Positions 7,785 through 17,351 are shown, numbered from the stretch's first letter. The stretch is DNA of 56,928 nucleotides from Roseofilum reptotaenium CS-1145 (GCF_028330985.1 NZ_JAQMUE010000099.1:1-56928); one strand, 5' to 3'. The notes: a model not told the origin generated them from the sequence alone. Made by a program: numbers and translations.

Positions 7785-8417
7785 ATGGCAACCTTTTTAA
7801 GAGAGTTAAGTTATCAATATCAGTGGTTATATGATTCCATTTCGCGGGTATCTGCTCTTGCAGTGGGCGGAGAATATCGGTTTCGTCGCCTGGCTTTAAA
7901 AGATTTGCCGATTAATTCAGATACAGAAATTTTAGATCTCTGTTGTGGTAGTGGTCAAGCGACGCAGGTTTTAGTGACTTATTCGGATAAGGTGACGGGG
8001 TTAGATGCGTCTCCCCTTTCCCTGAAAAGAGCGCAACAGAATGTTCCACAAGCGAACTTTGTGGAAGGGTTTGCGGAAAATATGCCTTTGGACAATGAGC
8101 GTTTTGATCTGGTGCATACAAGCGCTGCATTGCATGAAATGTCCCCAGAGCAACTCGAAGAGATCTTGCGGGAAGCCTACCGAGTATTGAAACCGGGGGG
8201 AGTTTTGGCGATCGCCGATTTTCATCCTCCCACCAACCCTATTTTCATCCCCGGATTATATCTGTTCCTGTTCCTGTTTGAAACAGAAACCGCCTGGCAG
8301 TTATTAAAAACAGACTTGAGACAGACTTTACAGGATATTGGTTTTCAGGTGCAATCCCCTATCCTCTACGGAGGAGGAAGTCTACAAGTGTTGCAAGCTT
8401 ATAAACCAAGGGAGTAG
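7785..8417 (+). CDS. Class I SAM-dependent methyltransferase, 210 aa
   Basis: Motif I EILDLCCGSGQATQVL lies near residues 48-63, followed by the acidic loop TGLDASPLSLKRAQ, motif VEGFAENMPLDNERFDLVHTSAALHEM, and REAYRVLKPGGVLAIADFH. These are typical of the methyltransferase-11/UbiE-like group. The substrate cannot be inferred. A hydrophobic stretch (FIPGLYLFLFLFE) near residue 155 may form a membrane-associated lid. It is a single gene, with no operon partner on the same strand. Confidence 0.9.
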   Translation: MATFLRELSYQYQWLYDSISRVSALAVGGEYRFRRLALKDLPINSDTEILDLCCGSGQATQVLVTYSDKVTGLDASPLSLKRAQQNVPQANFVEGFAENMPLDNERFDLVHTSAALHEMSPEQLEEILREAYRVLKPGGVLAIADFHPPTNPIFIPGLYLFLFLFETETAWQLLKTDLRQTLQDIGFQVQSPILYGGGSLQVLQAYKPRE

Positions 8418-8466
8418 GTAACACGATATATCCACTCTGTAAGGAAAGAGTAAAACCTGGTATTCC

Positions 8467-9051
8467 CTATTTTTCCAGCGATCGCTGAAATTCGTTCACG
8501 GCATCATACTGATCTGCCATGCGGGAGTGAAATTCTAGCGATCGCAAATTCAATTCTGGCAAAAGTTGACTCTTTTGTACCAACTCATAGCCGTTAGTGT
8601 GCAAACAATAAACGGAAATTGTGCCATCTTCCCAAAACCACACCTCTGGCACTCCCACCCGACGATACACTTCCAAGGTATCAATTCCACCCGTGGTAAC
8701 TACAATTTCAATCGCTAAATCTGGAATTGACTTTCTCTGATGCAAACAATAGGACTCATCTGGTTCCTTTCGTCCTCCCAATTCTTGACTTCCCAGGGTT
8801 GTACTTCCCCGTGCATAAAACCGAATATTATTCGTGCGTAGATAAAGCTCCAAAAGCTGACTCAATGTTTTTTTAGGCTCTTCATGGTTGTTAGACAAAG
8901 GAGACATAATCTGTAAAGATCCATCTAAATAGATTAAACGCGCTCCTGTTTCTCCTAAATCAATATCGAGTTTCTCTAACGTTTTCCAACTAATATTCGA
9001 GAGTAAAACCCGATCGCGATTCGATTGGTTTTCCGATAGAGTGACCCTCAT
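8467..9051 (-). CDS. Uma2-family (DUF820) putative endonuclease
   Basis: Conserved features of the PD-(D/E)XK-like Uma2 family are present: RLIYLDGSLQIMSPLSNNHE, then KEPDESYCL, IPDLAIEIVVTTGG and YRRVGVPEVWFWEDG. These proteins are expanded in cyanobacteria and their function is not settled. I start at the ATG at 9051 (MRVTLSENQ). An upstream in-frame ATG at 9090 would add 13 residues, partly encoded by a HIP1 palindrome. A fragment of a related gene lies at the far end of this window. Confidence 0.85.
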   Translation of the reverse strand: MRVTLSENQSNRDRVLLSNISWKTLEKLDIDLGETGARLIYLDGSLQIMSPLSNNHEEPKKTLSQLLELYLRTNNIRFYARGSTTLGSQELGGRKEPDESYCLHQRKSIPDLAIEIVVTTGGIDTLEVYRRVGVPEVWFWEDGTISVYCLHTNGYELVQKSQLLPELNLRSLEFHSRMADQYDAVNEFQRSLEK

Positions 9052-9265
9052 ACTCTTGTTCTTTAGCGATCGCCAAATTAATCTTACCAAACTTTATGGT
9101 GTTATATGGCATTTTTAAATGAAATGTAAATGCTTGCTCCTTATCCCCCTTCTCCTTTCTCCCATAGGAGAGAAATTTAGACAGAGGGCACCCTCAGTTC
9201 ACAAATCAGAAAATCTTGAGACATGAAGTGTTACAATCGATGCAATTCTAACCGCACATGACACC

Positions 9266-12200
9266 ATGGCTCCTGTTCCTGAGTCGATCGTTGAAATTAA
9301 GCTAGATCCAGCCTTACCCATCACTTCTTTACTGGAAGGATTGAAACTTTGGCAAGATTTGGGGATTTTAACCGAGGATTCTGTCTATCTTTGCTTAAAA
9401 GTCGATACCCATCATCCAAACTTCTTAGAAGGATTAGAAATTGGCTTACGCTTAGGATTAATCAATGACTTTCGGGTAAAACAGATTGCCCGCAATCACC
9501 TCTATTCTTCGATTCCAGAACCGCAAGCGATCGCATCACCGCTTGGAGAGCAAACTCCAATACCATCAGCGCCAGTTTTACCTTCGGCATCCAGTCTGAC
9601 TAAGCCTAAACTAACGACTCAACCGAGTTGGATCGGGCAACGATTAGATTCTCTGAAAGCAGAATTAAGTGTGCGGTGGTTGTTATTCTTAGGTTTATTT
9701 CTAGTCGTTCTCTCTTCTGGCGTATTTGCCGCGAGTCAATGGGAAAATTTTCCCGCGATTGTGCAATATTCGGTGCTGTTAGGATATACCTCTTTATTTT
9801 GGTTTATTAGCCGTTTAGCAAGTCAAAAAGACAACTTACAGTTAACCTCACAAGCTCTCAAATTAGTCACATTGCTCTTAATCTCGGTCAATTTTTGGGC
9901 AATGGATGACTTTGGCTTATGGAGTCATCCCTTTAATGCGTTAGTGAGTGTTGGATCGGCCGTTTATTTAACCATAATTTCCGGCGCTCTATGGCAACAC
10001 AAAAACAGATTTTCTCTCCCTTTTTTGATTTACATCCTCGTCAGCTATCTCCATTGGGGCTGGACTATCCCTAACTTCCCTATTTTTTCTGTTTACTTAG
10101 CGACAATTGGCAGTTTAGGTTTCTATGGAACTCAATTTCAAGATCCCGAACGTTCGTTAAAACAAACGCTGCAATTGAGCCGCCTTAGTCTTTATGCCAT
10201 TGGCATTCTACTCTTTCGTGCTATTTTTGTGCAAGGAGTTCTTTTGCCCCATTTAGGATTAGCGATCGCGCTCTGTGGAACTTTTGCCGTTTGGCTTGCC
10301 TTCACCCGTCGTTCTCAATACCATAAACCGATCAATCGCCTGGGTTTAACAATCCTCTTTGTTGCCTGGTTTGTCTCTATCTGGGTGACGCTTCCTTGGC
10401 AAGGAGTCATGATTGGTTTAATCGCCACACAAATCTATCAGAAATTCATCTATCGCTGGCAAAATCGGCGCGATCTGGTAATCCTGTGGTTGATTGTGGC
10501 TCAAATTTCTATCCTGCTGTGGAATTTTATTCCTCAAATTGCACAAGCGCAAATTATAGCCACAGCGATCGCCATTACCCAAGCTCAAGAATACCCGATC
10601 GCTCTCATCAGTGCCATTGGACTGCCTTACCTAATTTGGATCGTTAACATGGGCGATCGCTTCTATCGACAGGATAAACCCAAACTCGCCCATTTTTCCG
10701 AATTTGTTGCCCTGGGATTGGGAATTAGCTTACTGATCTTCAGTTTCCCCAATTCCATTTTACGGATTTTCTGTTTAACAAACCTAATTTTTCTGGTCAT
10801 GTGGGTAACAAAGCGGCGATACGATCTGCAAGTCCTGCATTCTTTTCACCTACTTGTCTATCTCAATCACTTCACTGGATTAGCCCTACTTTTAAGCCTA
10901 ATTGATTATGCCAGCCCTGACTTAACCTTAAACACGTGGGCGCTGATTTTGCTCGAAATTACAGTTATAGAATGGTGGTTTTCCGATCTACGTCGATCGC
11001 GCCAGCGATGCGGAGCATTATCGCCAGAACCTAATTCCTATGAAAAAATCTGGCAACAAAGTGCTTGGTTAATCGGATTTGGGTTAGCGGCGATCGCCTA
11101 TGGATTGCTTGAGGCTACCCTGCAACAGTATAGCTTTACCTTCACCCATCTTACTTGGTTAATTGTCCCTGCAACCCTTACCCTGACTAGCTATTCACCC
11201 CATTCCCACCAACAAAGTGCAACAGCTAAATTAAGTATCGTAATGCTTTTTTTCGCTCAAGTTCTGCTGTTGGAAACTCCAGGATGGCGAGTGTTTGGGT
11301 TAGCCGTTGCCACCCTAATCATGGCATTCAATACCCATAAATTGCCCAATCTCGTCACTGCTGGGATTACCATTGGTTGTGCCTTAAGTACCCTAGGGTT
11401 GATTGTGTGGGATCTCGTTCCGGGAATGCCGCCTCCGATTGATACTCTGTGGTTAATGCTGGGGGCGATCGCCGTTTCTGGATTATGGGGAATCCGTCAT
11501 TATACGTTTCACAGAAGTATCTCCCATTACAGCAGAGCGCTGGATATTTGGGCGATCGCCCTCTGTGGTGCAGTTCTTATCCTCCAAGGCACTTGGGTAA
11601 GTCAAGGACAACTTACTCCTAATTATCTTTCTATCAGTACCAGTATGCTCCTCAGTGGTGCAACCGCCTATCGCAGTTGGTATCCAACCCCCCAACCTAC
11701 TGCTATTGGATGGAGTAGTGCGGCTGTCATGGTAGCAGTTTTACCCACGATGAACGTTTTCGATCTTAGGTGTTTAAGTTTACTGGTTGCCAGCCTAATC
11801 CTAATCGGTCATAGTCGCTATTATCCTAAACTTTATCTGACTGCCATGACCGTTGGCTTAGGATTAGTCACCGAGCGAGTGATCTTATCCGACTGGATTG
11901 ATATTCCCTCAACCGCCTGGTGGATCGTCGGCTCAGTCAATGTTCTAGGATTATGGATAGGAGCAAAAAACCTACGTCTGGGTAAAGCACAATGGCAGCG
12001 CCAGTTAACTCGACTCTATCGTAAAAGCTTCCATGGATGGGCGATCGCGCTCTGCCTGTTTTGCCTAATCTTGCTCACTCTCCATTCTATCTTTGTCTAC
12101 ACCAACACTCTCACGCCACAAACCACCATTTTCATCAGCTTAATTCTCCTCCTGATTGCCCTTCTTTACCGTCAGAAAAAACGCCTCCGTCACCCCGCCC

Positions 12201-13741
12201 CTGTTTTTTCCGAATTGGGCACAATCAGTAACTGGAGATTATTCGCCATTGGATGGACAATTGAACTATTAGCCGTCGAAACTCTAGGAAGTTTTGACGC
12301 TCCCATCATTAACCTTGCCCTTATTAACCTGATTTTGGGGTTATGCGCTCAATTACTCGGCGACTGGTGGAGTTCAAAACAGCCCACAGAATCCAATGAT
12401 TTGGGCACAGCCTGGCATATTATCCCCCTAGCTTACGGGATTTTGGGGGCGATCTTCCGTTGGGGTACAGTTTCGAGTTGGACAGGAGTCACCACCCTAG
12501 CTTTAGCGATTATTATCCTCGGTATTGGCAAGCGATCGCCGAAATTTAAACCCCTCATTTATCTTGCCCTTGCTGGAGTCACCGCGTGCGCTTACGAACT
12601 CCTCTTTTATCAACTATCCTTACAACCTCCAGGTGCAACGGGCGATGGACTGATTCTCATGGCAACCCTAGGCAGTAGTATCCTCTACACCTATCGCCTA
12701 TTAGGAAAATTTTTACGCCCCTATTTCCAACTGAATCCTAGAGAATTTCGCTGGATTTGTCATCTCCATTGGTTCGCTTCTAGCCTACTCTTAATCCTTG
12801 CCACTTTTAACTCCATTGAACAAGGAATGACCCTAGGATTTGCCACGGGTACAGCATTAGTTCTCTACGCCATCAGCCAAGGTCGCTACAAACATGCTAT
12901 AACCCCCTCTCCTGTGGGAAACAGCAACCTCTCACCCCAAGAATTGTGGGTCTATTTCGGATTTTTAGAAGCCCTAGGAATGCGAATTTATTGGTTAAAT
13001 ACCCCTGTTGCCCAACTCTTAGGCGGTCCATTAGTGGCTTGGAAAGGCGCTATTGCCACCCTGTTTGCCTACTTTCTTTACTTCCTTCCCTGGGAAACAT
13101 GGGGATGGTCAAAACGCCCTTGGCAAGGGGCAGGCATTGCGATCCCTATCTATGCAATGTTAGAAAATCCGGCTATTTTGAACCAAGCCAGCTTAGTGGT
13201 TATTGCTGCTTATTATATGGGATTGGCGATCGCCAGCAAACAAATTCGCTTTACCTACCTCACCGTAGCTGTCCTCAACTGGATGATCTGGCGATCGTTT
13301 TTCAATATTCCTATTACCGAAATCTTCTGGTATAGCCTCACCATCAGCTTGTCTCTCCTCTACATCATCCAAGTCGATCCTTTTTTAAACGCTGCCCAAA
13401 ACCGCAAACTTCGCCATAATCTCCGCACCCTAGTTTCTGCGATCATCAGTTTAATGTCCTTTACTGCCCAACAATGGATCGGCACACTCACCGGAACCCT
13501 CAGTTTACTCACCATTTTCACTGGACTCTCCCTCAAAATCCGCGCCTTTCTCTATGTCGGAACCATCACCTTTTTACTCAATATTTTCTATCAGTTAGGC
13601 ATTCTTATTTTCGACTATCCTTTCTCCAAATGGTTAGTCGCCCTAGGAGTCGGAATTACCCTTATCTGGATCGCCGCCACCTTTGAAACCCGGCGCGACC
13701 AAATCCAAGCCTGGTTCCAAGAATTACAACACTGGGAGTAA
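9266..13741 (+). CDS. Giant polytopic membrane protein of unknown function, 1491 aa
   Basis: After a soluble N-terminal part of about 130 residues (EGLKLWQDLGILTEDSVYLCL, then a Pro/Ser-rich linker), the remaining ~1350 residues are almost continuous hydrophobic helices, some 40 by eye. They are broken by short basic loops such as RRSRQR and KSFHGWAIAL. No transporter, glycosyltransferase or O-antigen ligase motif is seen. The N-terminal helices recall DUF2157-type regions, but I would not assign that family. It is a single gene on the plus strand, with ordinary HIP1-containing host-like sequence. It lies 37 bases before the PARIS-like genes, which may be a chance neighbour. Confidence 0.8.
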   Translation: MAPVPESIVEIKLDPALPITSLLEGLKLWQDLGILTEDSVYLCLKVDTHHPNFLEGLEIGLRLGLINDFRVKQIARNHLYSSIPEPQAIASPLGEQTPIPSAPVLPSASSLTKPKLTTQPSWIGQRLDSLKAELSVRWLLFLGLFLVVLSSGVFAASQWENFPAIVQYSVLLGYTSLFWFISRLASQKDNLQLTSQALKLVTLLLISVNFWAMDDFGLWSHPFNALVSVGSAVYLTIISGALWQHKNRFSLPFLIYILVSYLHWGWTIPNFPIFSVYLATIGSLGFYGTQFQDPERSLKQTLQLSRLSLYAIGILLFRAIFVQGVLLPHLGLAIALCGTFAVWLAFTRRSQYHKPINRLGLTILFVAWFVSIWVTLPWQGVMIGLIATQIYQKFIYRWQNRRDLVILWLIVAQISILLWNFIPQIAQAQIIATAIAITQAQEYPIALISAIGLPYLIWIVNMGDRFYRQDKPKLAHFSEFVALGLGISLLIFSFPNSILRIFCLTNLIFLVMWVTKRRYDLQVLHSFHLLVYLNHFTGLALLLSLIDYASPDLTLNTWALILLEITVIEWWFSDLRRSRQRCGALSPEPNSYEKIWQQSAWLIGFGLAAIAYGLLEATLQQYSFTFTHLTWLIVPATLTLTSYSPHSHQQSATAKLSIVMLFFAQVLLLETPGWRVFGLAVATLIMAFNTHKLPNLVTAGITIGCALSTLGLIVWDLVPGMPPPIDTLWLMLGAIAVSGLWGIRHYTFHRSISHYSRALDIWAIALCGAVLILQGTWVSQGQLTPNYLSISTSMLLSGATAYRSWYPTPQPTAIGWSSAAVMVAVLPTMNVFDLRCLSLLVASLILIGHSRYYPKLYLTAMTVGLGLVTERVILSDWIDIPSTAWWIVGSVNVLGLWIGAKNLRLGKAQWQRQLTRLYRKSFHGWAIALCLFCLILLTLHSIFVYTNTLTPQTTIFISLILLLIALLYRQKKRLRHPAPVFSELGTISNWRLFAIGWTIELLAVETLGSFDAPIINLALINLILGLCAQLLGDWWSSKQPTESNDLGTAWHIIPLAYGILGAIFRWGTVSSWTGVTTLALAIIILGIGKRSPKFKPLIYLALAGVTACAYELLFYQLSLQPPGATGDGLILMATLGSSILYTYRLLGKFLRPYFQLNPREFRWICHLHWFASSLLLILATFNSIEQGMTLGFATGTALVLYAISQGRYKHAITPSPVGNSNLSPQELWVYFGFLEALGMRIYWLNTPVAQLLGGPLVAWKGAIATLFAYFLYFLPWETWGWSKRPWQGAGIAIPIYAMLENPAILNQASLVVIAAYYMGLAIASKQIRFTYLTVAVLNWMIWRSFFNIPITEIFWYSLTISLSLLYIIQVDPFLNAAQNRKLRHNLRTLVSAIISLMSFTAQQWIGTLTGTLSLLTIFTGLSLKIRAFLYVGTITFLLNIFYQLGILIFDYPFSKWLVALGVGITLIWIAATFETRRDQIQAWFQELQHWE

Positions 13742-13778
13742 TATAATATCATAATTTGGAAAAGCTATGGAGTAAACC

Positions 13779-15125
13779 ATGAAAATCCAACAAATTTCTA
13801 TTACTGGCTTATTTGGTGTCTTCGATCACGTCATCCCTCTCAATCAAGAGGATCGTATCACCATCATTCATGGCCCCAATGGTTTTGGCAAAACCTCCAT
13901 CCTGCGCTTAATAGATGGATTGTTTAATGCAAAATATTCCGTTTTGAACAGTATTCCATTTGGCACGTTTAAGGTCGATTTTGATGATGGAAATACCCTC
14001 GAAGTCTCAAAAAAAGATATCTATCATCACCCTGAGTCTACACTTTGCATTGTTTCTTCTTTAAGTGAAGAGCCATTTTATCCAAAATCCATAAAATTCA
14101 ACCTTGAAATGCCTAGTGAGATTGTAGAAGATTTTCTGCCAGAAATTAAGAGAATCAGTAGAGACGAATGGCTATACACACCAACTAATGATATTCTGTC
14201 GCTTGAAGAAATTATTTATCGGTTTGCAAAATATAGAATACCTCAAGGTTTTTTGAAGGACATCAAAAATCCAGAGTGGTTAGAAAAAATCCAAGAAAAT
14301 ATTCCTGTAAGATTAGTCAAGTCTCAGCGATTATCATCATTTTATTCTTATAATAATTCTGAAAAGATAAATCGAGAATTTGGAATGGAATCGACCATTG
14401 TACAATATTCTCAAAAACTCGCAAATTCAATTCAACATGCGCGGAGTGAATATGGTAGAGTATCACAATCTTTGGACAGAACATTTCCAGTCAGATTAGT
14501 TAAAAAGGAAAGTGAACCTAAATTCACTAAAGAGGAACTACGAGATCAATTGAATAGACTAGAAGAATATCGCTCGCATTTAATAGGCTTGGGATTACTC
14601 GATAGGGGTGAAAATATTGAATTGAAGATCTCTTTAAAAGAGATAGATGAAAGCACTCAAAGTGTTTTATCAGTTTATATGAAAGATATGAAAAGAAAGC
14701 TAGACGTTTTTCAAGAAATTGCCAATAAGATAGAACTGCTCAGGAAAGTTGTCAATCATAAATTCAAATATTCTTATAAAAAAATAGAGTTCAATCAAAA
14801 GGATGGATTTGTGGTTAGCTTATCCGATCATCCCTTGTCTTCTGATGACAATGGGAAAAACTTAGATCTCACGGAATTATCATCTGGCGAGCAGCATGAA
14901 TTGGTTTTGCTCTATGAGCTTTTATTCAAAGTAAAGCCTAATACTTTGGTTTTAATTGATGAACCGGAATTATCTCTGCATGTGGGATGGCAATCTGAGT
15001 TTTTACAGGATTTGCAAGATATTATTAAGCTGGCAGATATAGATATTCTCATGGCAACTCACTCACCCGATATCATCCAAGATCGTTGGGATTGGACAGT
15101 AGAACTCAAAAGACCAAAATCATGA
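13779..15125 (+). CDS. AAA_15-type ABC/SMC-like ATPase, AriA-like (PARIS defence), 448 aa
   Basis: Walker A is HGPNGFGKTS (residues 31-40). The ABC signature-like LSSGEQHELVLLYELL lies near 365-380, Walker B TLVLIDEPELSLH near 395-410, and the histidine switch MATHSPDII near 430. A charged helical insert separates the two halves, as in OLD/RecF-like ATPases. The following gene encodes a DUF4435/TOPRIM protein and overlaps by four bases. That pair is the architecture of PARIS, in which the ATPase (AriA) holds the nuclease (AriB) until it senses phage anti-restriction proteins. Length fits AriA. It is inferred from architecture, not from a search. The gene is AT-richer than the giant membrane gene before it, consistent with transfer. 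Confidence 0.75.
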   Translation: MKIQQISITGLFGVFDHVIPLNQEDRITIIHGPNGFGKTSILRLIDGLFNAKYSVLNSIPFGTFKVDFDDGNTLEVSKKDIYHHPESTLCIVSSLSEEPFYPKSIKFNLEMPSEIVEDFLPEIKRISRDEWLYTPTNDILSLEEIIYRFAKYRIPQGFLKDIKNPEWLEKIQENIPVRLVKSQRLSSFYSYNNSEKINREFGMESTIVQYSQKLANSIQHARSEYGRVSQSLDRTFPVRLVKKESEPKFTKEELRDQLNRLEEYRSHLIGLGLLDRGENIELKISLKEIDESTQSVLSVYMKDMKRKLDVFQEIANKIELLRKVVNHKFKYSYKKIEFNQKDGFVVSLSDHPLSSDDNGKNLDLTELSSGEQHELVLLYELLFKVKPNTLVLIDEPELSLHVGWQSEFLQDLQDIIKLADIDILMATHSPDIIQDRWDWTVELKRPKS

Positions 15126-15994
15126 GAGAGCAACTAACTTCCAATCGTGATGCCAATGCTATTCGGCTCAAACGCCAAACGTTTACAGGTTCTTTCTTAT
15201 TGCTTGAAGGAGGATCGGATAAGAAATTTTATCAACGTTTTACTCATGAAAATTGTAAAATCGAAATTGTTTCAGGTAAGCCTTCGAGTAAACAGCGAGT
15301 TATAGAAGTTTTGCAAATTTTGGAAAACGATAATTTTGCAGGAGTTTTAGCTATTGTCGATGCCGATTTTGATCGCTTAGAACATCCTAAAACTTCTAGT
15401 CCTAATCTGTTGCGTACTGATACCCATGATTTAGAGACGATGCTTTTGCAATCTTGGGCTTTAGATAAAGTAGTTTCTGAATTAGGTTCAGAAAACAAAA
15501 TAGAACGGTTTCAAAAATTGGGTAAATCAGTACGGATAGCTTTACTAGATGCTGGTATTGTGCTGGGATATCTGCTATGGATTTCTCAAATAGAGGAATT
15601 AAACCTTAAATTTAAAGGGATTCAGTATAAGAAATTCATCAATAATGAAACCTTGGATATTGATTCACAAAAGTTCATTCAAGAAGTGATTAATAACTCG
15701 CAGTTGCATTCCCTAAAAGTTCCGGAGTTACAAGAACGATTAAATTCTCAGAAAAGTGGCGATTATGATCCTTGGCAAGTATGCTGTGGACATCACTTAG
15801 TGGAAATTCTTTCCTTAGCTTTGTGCAAAGCGATTGGCAATCAGAACTCTACCGATGTAAAAGCCGATCAGTTAGATATTTTTTTACGGTTGGCTTATGA
15901 AGAGGCTTATTTTGAAGAAACTCAACTTTACATCAAGATTTGTGGTTGGGAAAGGAATAATGAAAATTTTATGGTGCTTCGTACTGGTCAATAA
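15122..15994 (+). CDS. DUF4435 TOPRIM-like nuclease, AriB-like (PARIS effector), 290 aa
   Basis: The start is set at the ATG of the ATGA overlap with the ATPase gene. A longer frame opening with TTG at 15086 would overlap by 40 bases. TOPRIM features are visible: FLLLEGGSDKKFYQRF with Glu29, GVLAIVDADFD with Asp80 and Asp82, and the family motif TDTHDLETMLL. In characterised PARIS systems the released AriB cleaves host tRNA and aborts infection. The coupling of start and stop codons implies fixed stoichiometry with the ATPase. What else it could be: a generic ATPase/DUF4435 pair outside the PARIS clade. Confidence 0.75.
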   Translation: MREQLTSNRDANAIRLKRQTFTGSFLLLEGGSDKKFYQRFTHENCKIEIVSGKPSSKQRVIEVLQILENDNFAGVLAIVDADFDRLEHPKTSSPNLLRTDTHDLETMLLQSWALDKVVSELGSENKIERFQKLGKSVRIALLDAGIVLGYLLWISQIEELNLKFKGIQYKKFINNETLDIDSQKFIQEVINNSQLHSLKVPELQERLNSQKSGDYDPWQVCCGHHLVEILSLALCKAIGNQNSTDVKADQLDIFLRLAYEEAYFEETQLYIKICGWERNNENFMVLRTGQ

Positions 15995-16073
15995 GTCAGA
16001 GAAAAATTGAATTGATTCTTGCTCAATCTGATCTCAAATTCTTAAAGTTTTGTATTGATTGATCTTTGATAGG

Positions 16074-16093
16074 CAAGGGGCTGGGGCCCCTTG
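16074..16093 (+). terminator. Hairpin after the PARIS-like pair
   Basis: CAAGGGGC and GCCCCTTG form a perfect 8-bp stem with loop TGGG, 80 bases after the AriB-like stop. Only a weak T stretch follows, so termination is plausible but not certain. It could also serve the converging nblA transcript. Confidence 0.45.
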
Positions 16094-16163
16094 TTCAACG
16101 TATGTTCATAGAGAAATGATAGGAGAGACCGAGTTTGTCGAAACCCGATTTTTGACTCACTGA

Positions 16164-16331
16164 TTAAGCATTTTTCATCAGGTGCTTAACGATGTTATCT
16201 TTCACCATCATTTGACGCAACACTTCGAGTAGATAAGTTTGAGCTTCTTCTTGAGTTAAAGCCTGAACTTGATCTTCGTAGACTTTCATCTTGAATTGTT
16301 GCTCAAGAGTTAGTTTTCCAGGCATTTGCAT
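16164..16331 (-). CDS. nblA: Phycobilisome degradation protein NblA, 55 aa
   Basis: The short minus-strand frame reads MQMPGKLTLEQQFKMKVYED, then QVQALTQEEAQTYLLEVLRQMM and VKDNIVKHLMKN. This is the NblA pattern (LSLEQQF, QVQ...S/T-x-EQAQ, L-x-x-LYRQMM-x-K-x-x-x-x-x-x-F/L). NblA is the adaptor that brings phycobilisome rods to the Clp protease during nutrient starvation. A very strong ribosome site, AGGAGGAG, stands seven bases before the ATG. It is transcribed away from the phycobilin lyase gene. An NtcA-type promoter lies about 87 bases upstream (16418-16460), so induction by nitrogen limitation is expected. Confidence 0.88.
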   Translation of the reverse strand: MQMPGKLTLEQQFKMKVYEDQVQALTQEEAQTYLLEVLRQMMVKDNIVKHLMKNA

Positions 16332-16417
16332 CTTCACTCCTCCTGCACTATTTCAGAATATGGAAACGGTTTAGAGCTTCCCTTTGGCAGATGTATGCAT
16401 CAATCTAGCACATGGAT

Positions 16418-16460
16418 ATTATATTGTCTAACTTGTCAAGGAAAAAGTAGTGATATTAAC
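16418..16460 (-). promoter_or_regulatory. NtcA-activated class II promoter of nblA (predicted)
   Basis: On the minus strand GTTAATATCACTAC (16460-16447) matches the NtcA consensus GTA-N8-TAC with one mismatch. After 23 bases it is followed by a perfect -10 box TATAAT (16423-16418). NtcA class II promoters carry the site in place of the -35 element, 22-23 bases from the -10, which is the geometry seen. The predicted transcript starts near 16411, giving a leader of about 80 bases. Confidence 0.65.
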
Positions 16461-16558
16461 AAAAATTCATATCACGTCGGGACTTGTGCCTAGGATCAAA
16501 GGGAGTTTAAAATAAAAATGTCAAAATCGTTACCAAATCATTCAGGAGGCCAATGGAG

Positions 16559-17173
16559 ATGGATGCAATGGAATTTTTTCAGCGAAGTGCAGGAAAATGG
16601 CGATCGCAGCGTTCAACCCATCACCTGGCCTTTCGGCGTGCAGAGTTGGGAGAATTAGAAATCACCGTTAGCGCTTTAACTCCAGACGATCCAAGAGTCC
16701 AAGAAATTTGCACCATGCATGAAGTTGATGGCCAACTTGCTGCGGGTGGGGCATTGGTACAATGGCATGGCACCATGGGTTGGGATCGCGAAGGCGAAGG
16801 CCATGAGGATTCCACCGTTATGGTGATCGTTCCGGATGTGGATAATCCGCGCAAAGGGAAACTCTTGCGGGAAAAAGGCTATGCAGAAATTGTCCCCGTC
16901 GCTGGACAATATGAAATGGATGATGAAGACGGACTCAACTTAATCACCGAATACGAAACTATGAGCGCGATCGAGCGATTTTCCTTTGCCGATGATTCTG
17001 ACTCGATTCGTCTGCGCACCAGTACGGTCAAACGTTTTGGGGGATTTAACACCGCCTCTTTCTGCATTGAAACCCGCATCGATTCCCCTGCCGAGACGAA
17101 TGCAACTGCTCTGCCAGAAGCCCTAAAAGCGTCTTGGGAAAAAGAATCCGCCGTTTCTCTATTGGGATGGTAA
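16559..17173 (+). CDS. cpcS: Phycobiliprotein lyase, CpcS/CpeS family, ~204 aa
   Basis: Attaches phycocyanobilin to cysteines of phycobiliprotein beta and allophycocyanin subunits. The CpcS signature is clear: MEFFQRSAGKWRSQRSTHHL near the start, VQWHGTMGWDREGEGHE in the middle, and IERFSFADDSDSIRLRTSTVKRFGGFNTASF near the end, all parts of the lipocalin-like barrel. AGGAGG at 16544-16549 is nine bases before the ATG at 16559 but only three before the in-frame ATG at 16553, so I choose the former. It is divergent from nblA, sharing a ~220-base promoter region: a pigment-assembly gene facing a pigment-destruction gene. Confidence 0.9.
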   Translation: MDAMEFFQRSAGKWRSQRSTHHLAFRRAELGELEITVSALTPDDPRVQEICTMHEVDGQLAAGGALVQWHGTMGWDREGEGHEDSTVMVIVPDVDNPRKGKLLREKGYAEIVPVAGQYEMDDEDGLNLITEYETMSAIERFSFADDSDSIRLRTSTVKRFGGFNTASFCIETRIDSPAETNATALPEALKASWEKESAVSLLGW

Positions 17174-17351
17174 ACTTCGCTAGGCAAGAGGCAATAGGCA
17201 ATAGATGATGAGTGCTAGGTTTGGTGAAGTTGAGGAAAGTCCGAACTGCCAAACCAGTGGCTATAAATAAAATCTTAAAATTGCATCAAAAGTTCCTTCT
17301 CCGTCTTTCAATAGACGGTAGAATGGCACACCTTCACAAAAGCGAGAACTT

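Noticed and set aside
15086-15121. TTG start for the DUF4435 gene
   Set aside because: The ATG at 15122 forms the usual ATGA overlap and leaves the conserved region intact.
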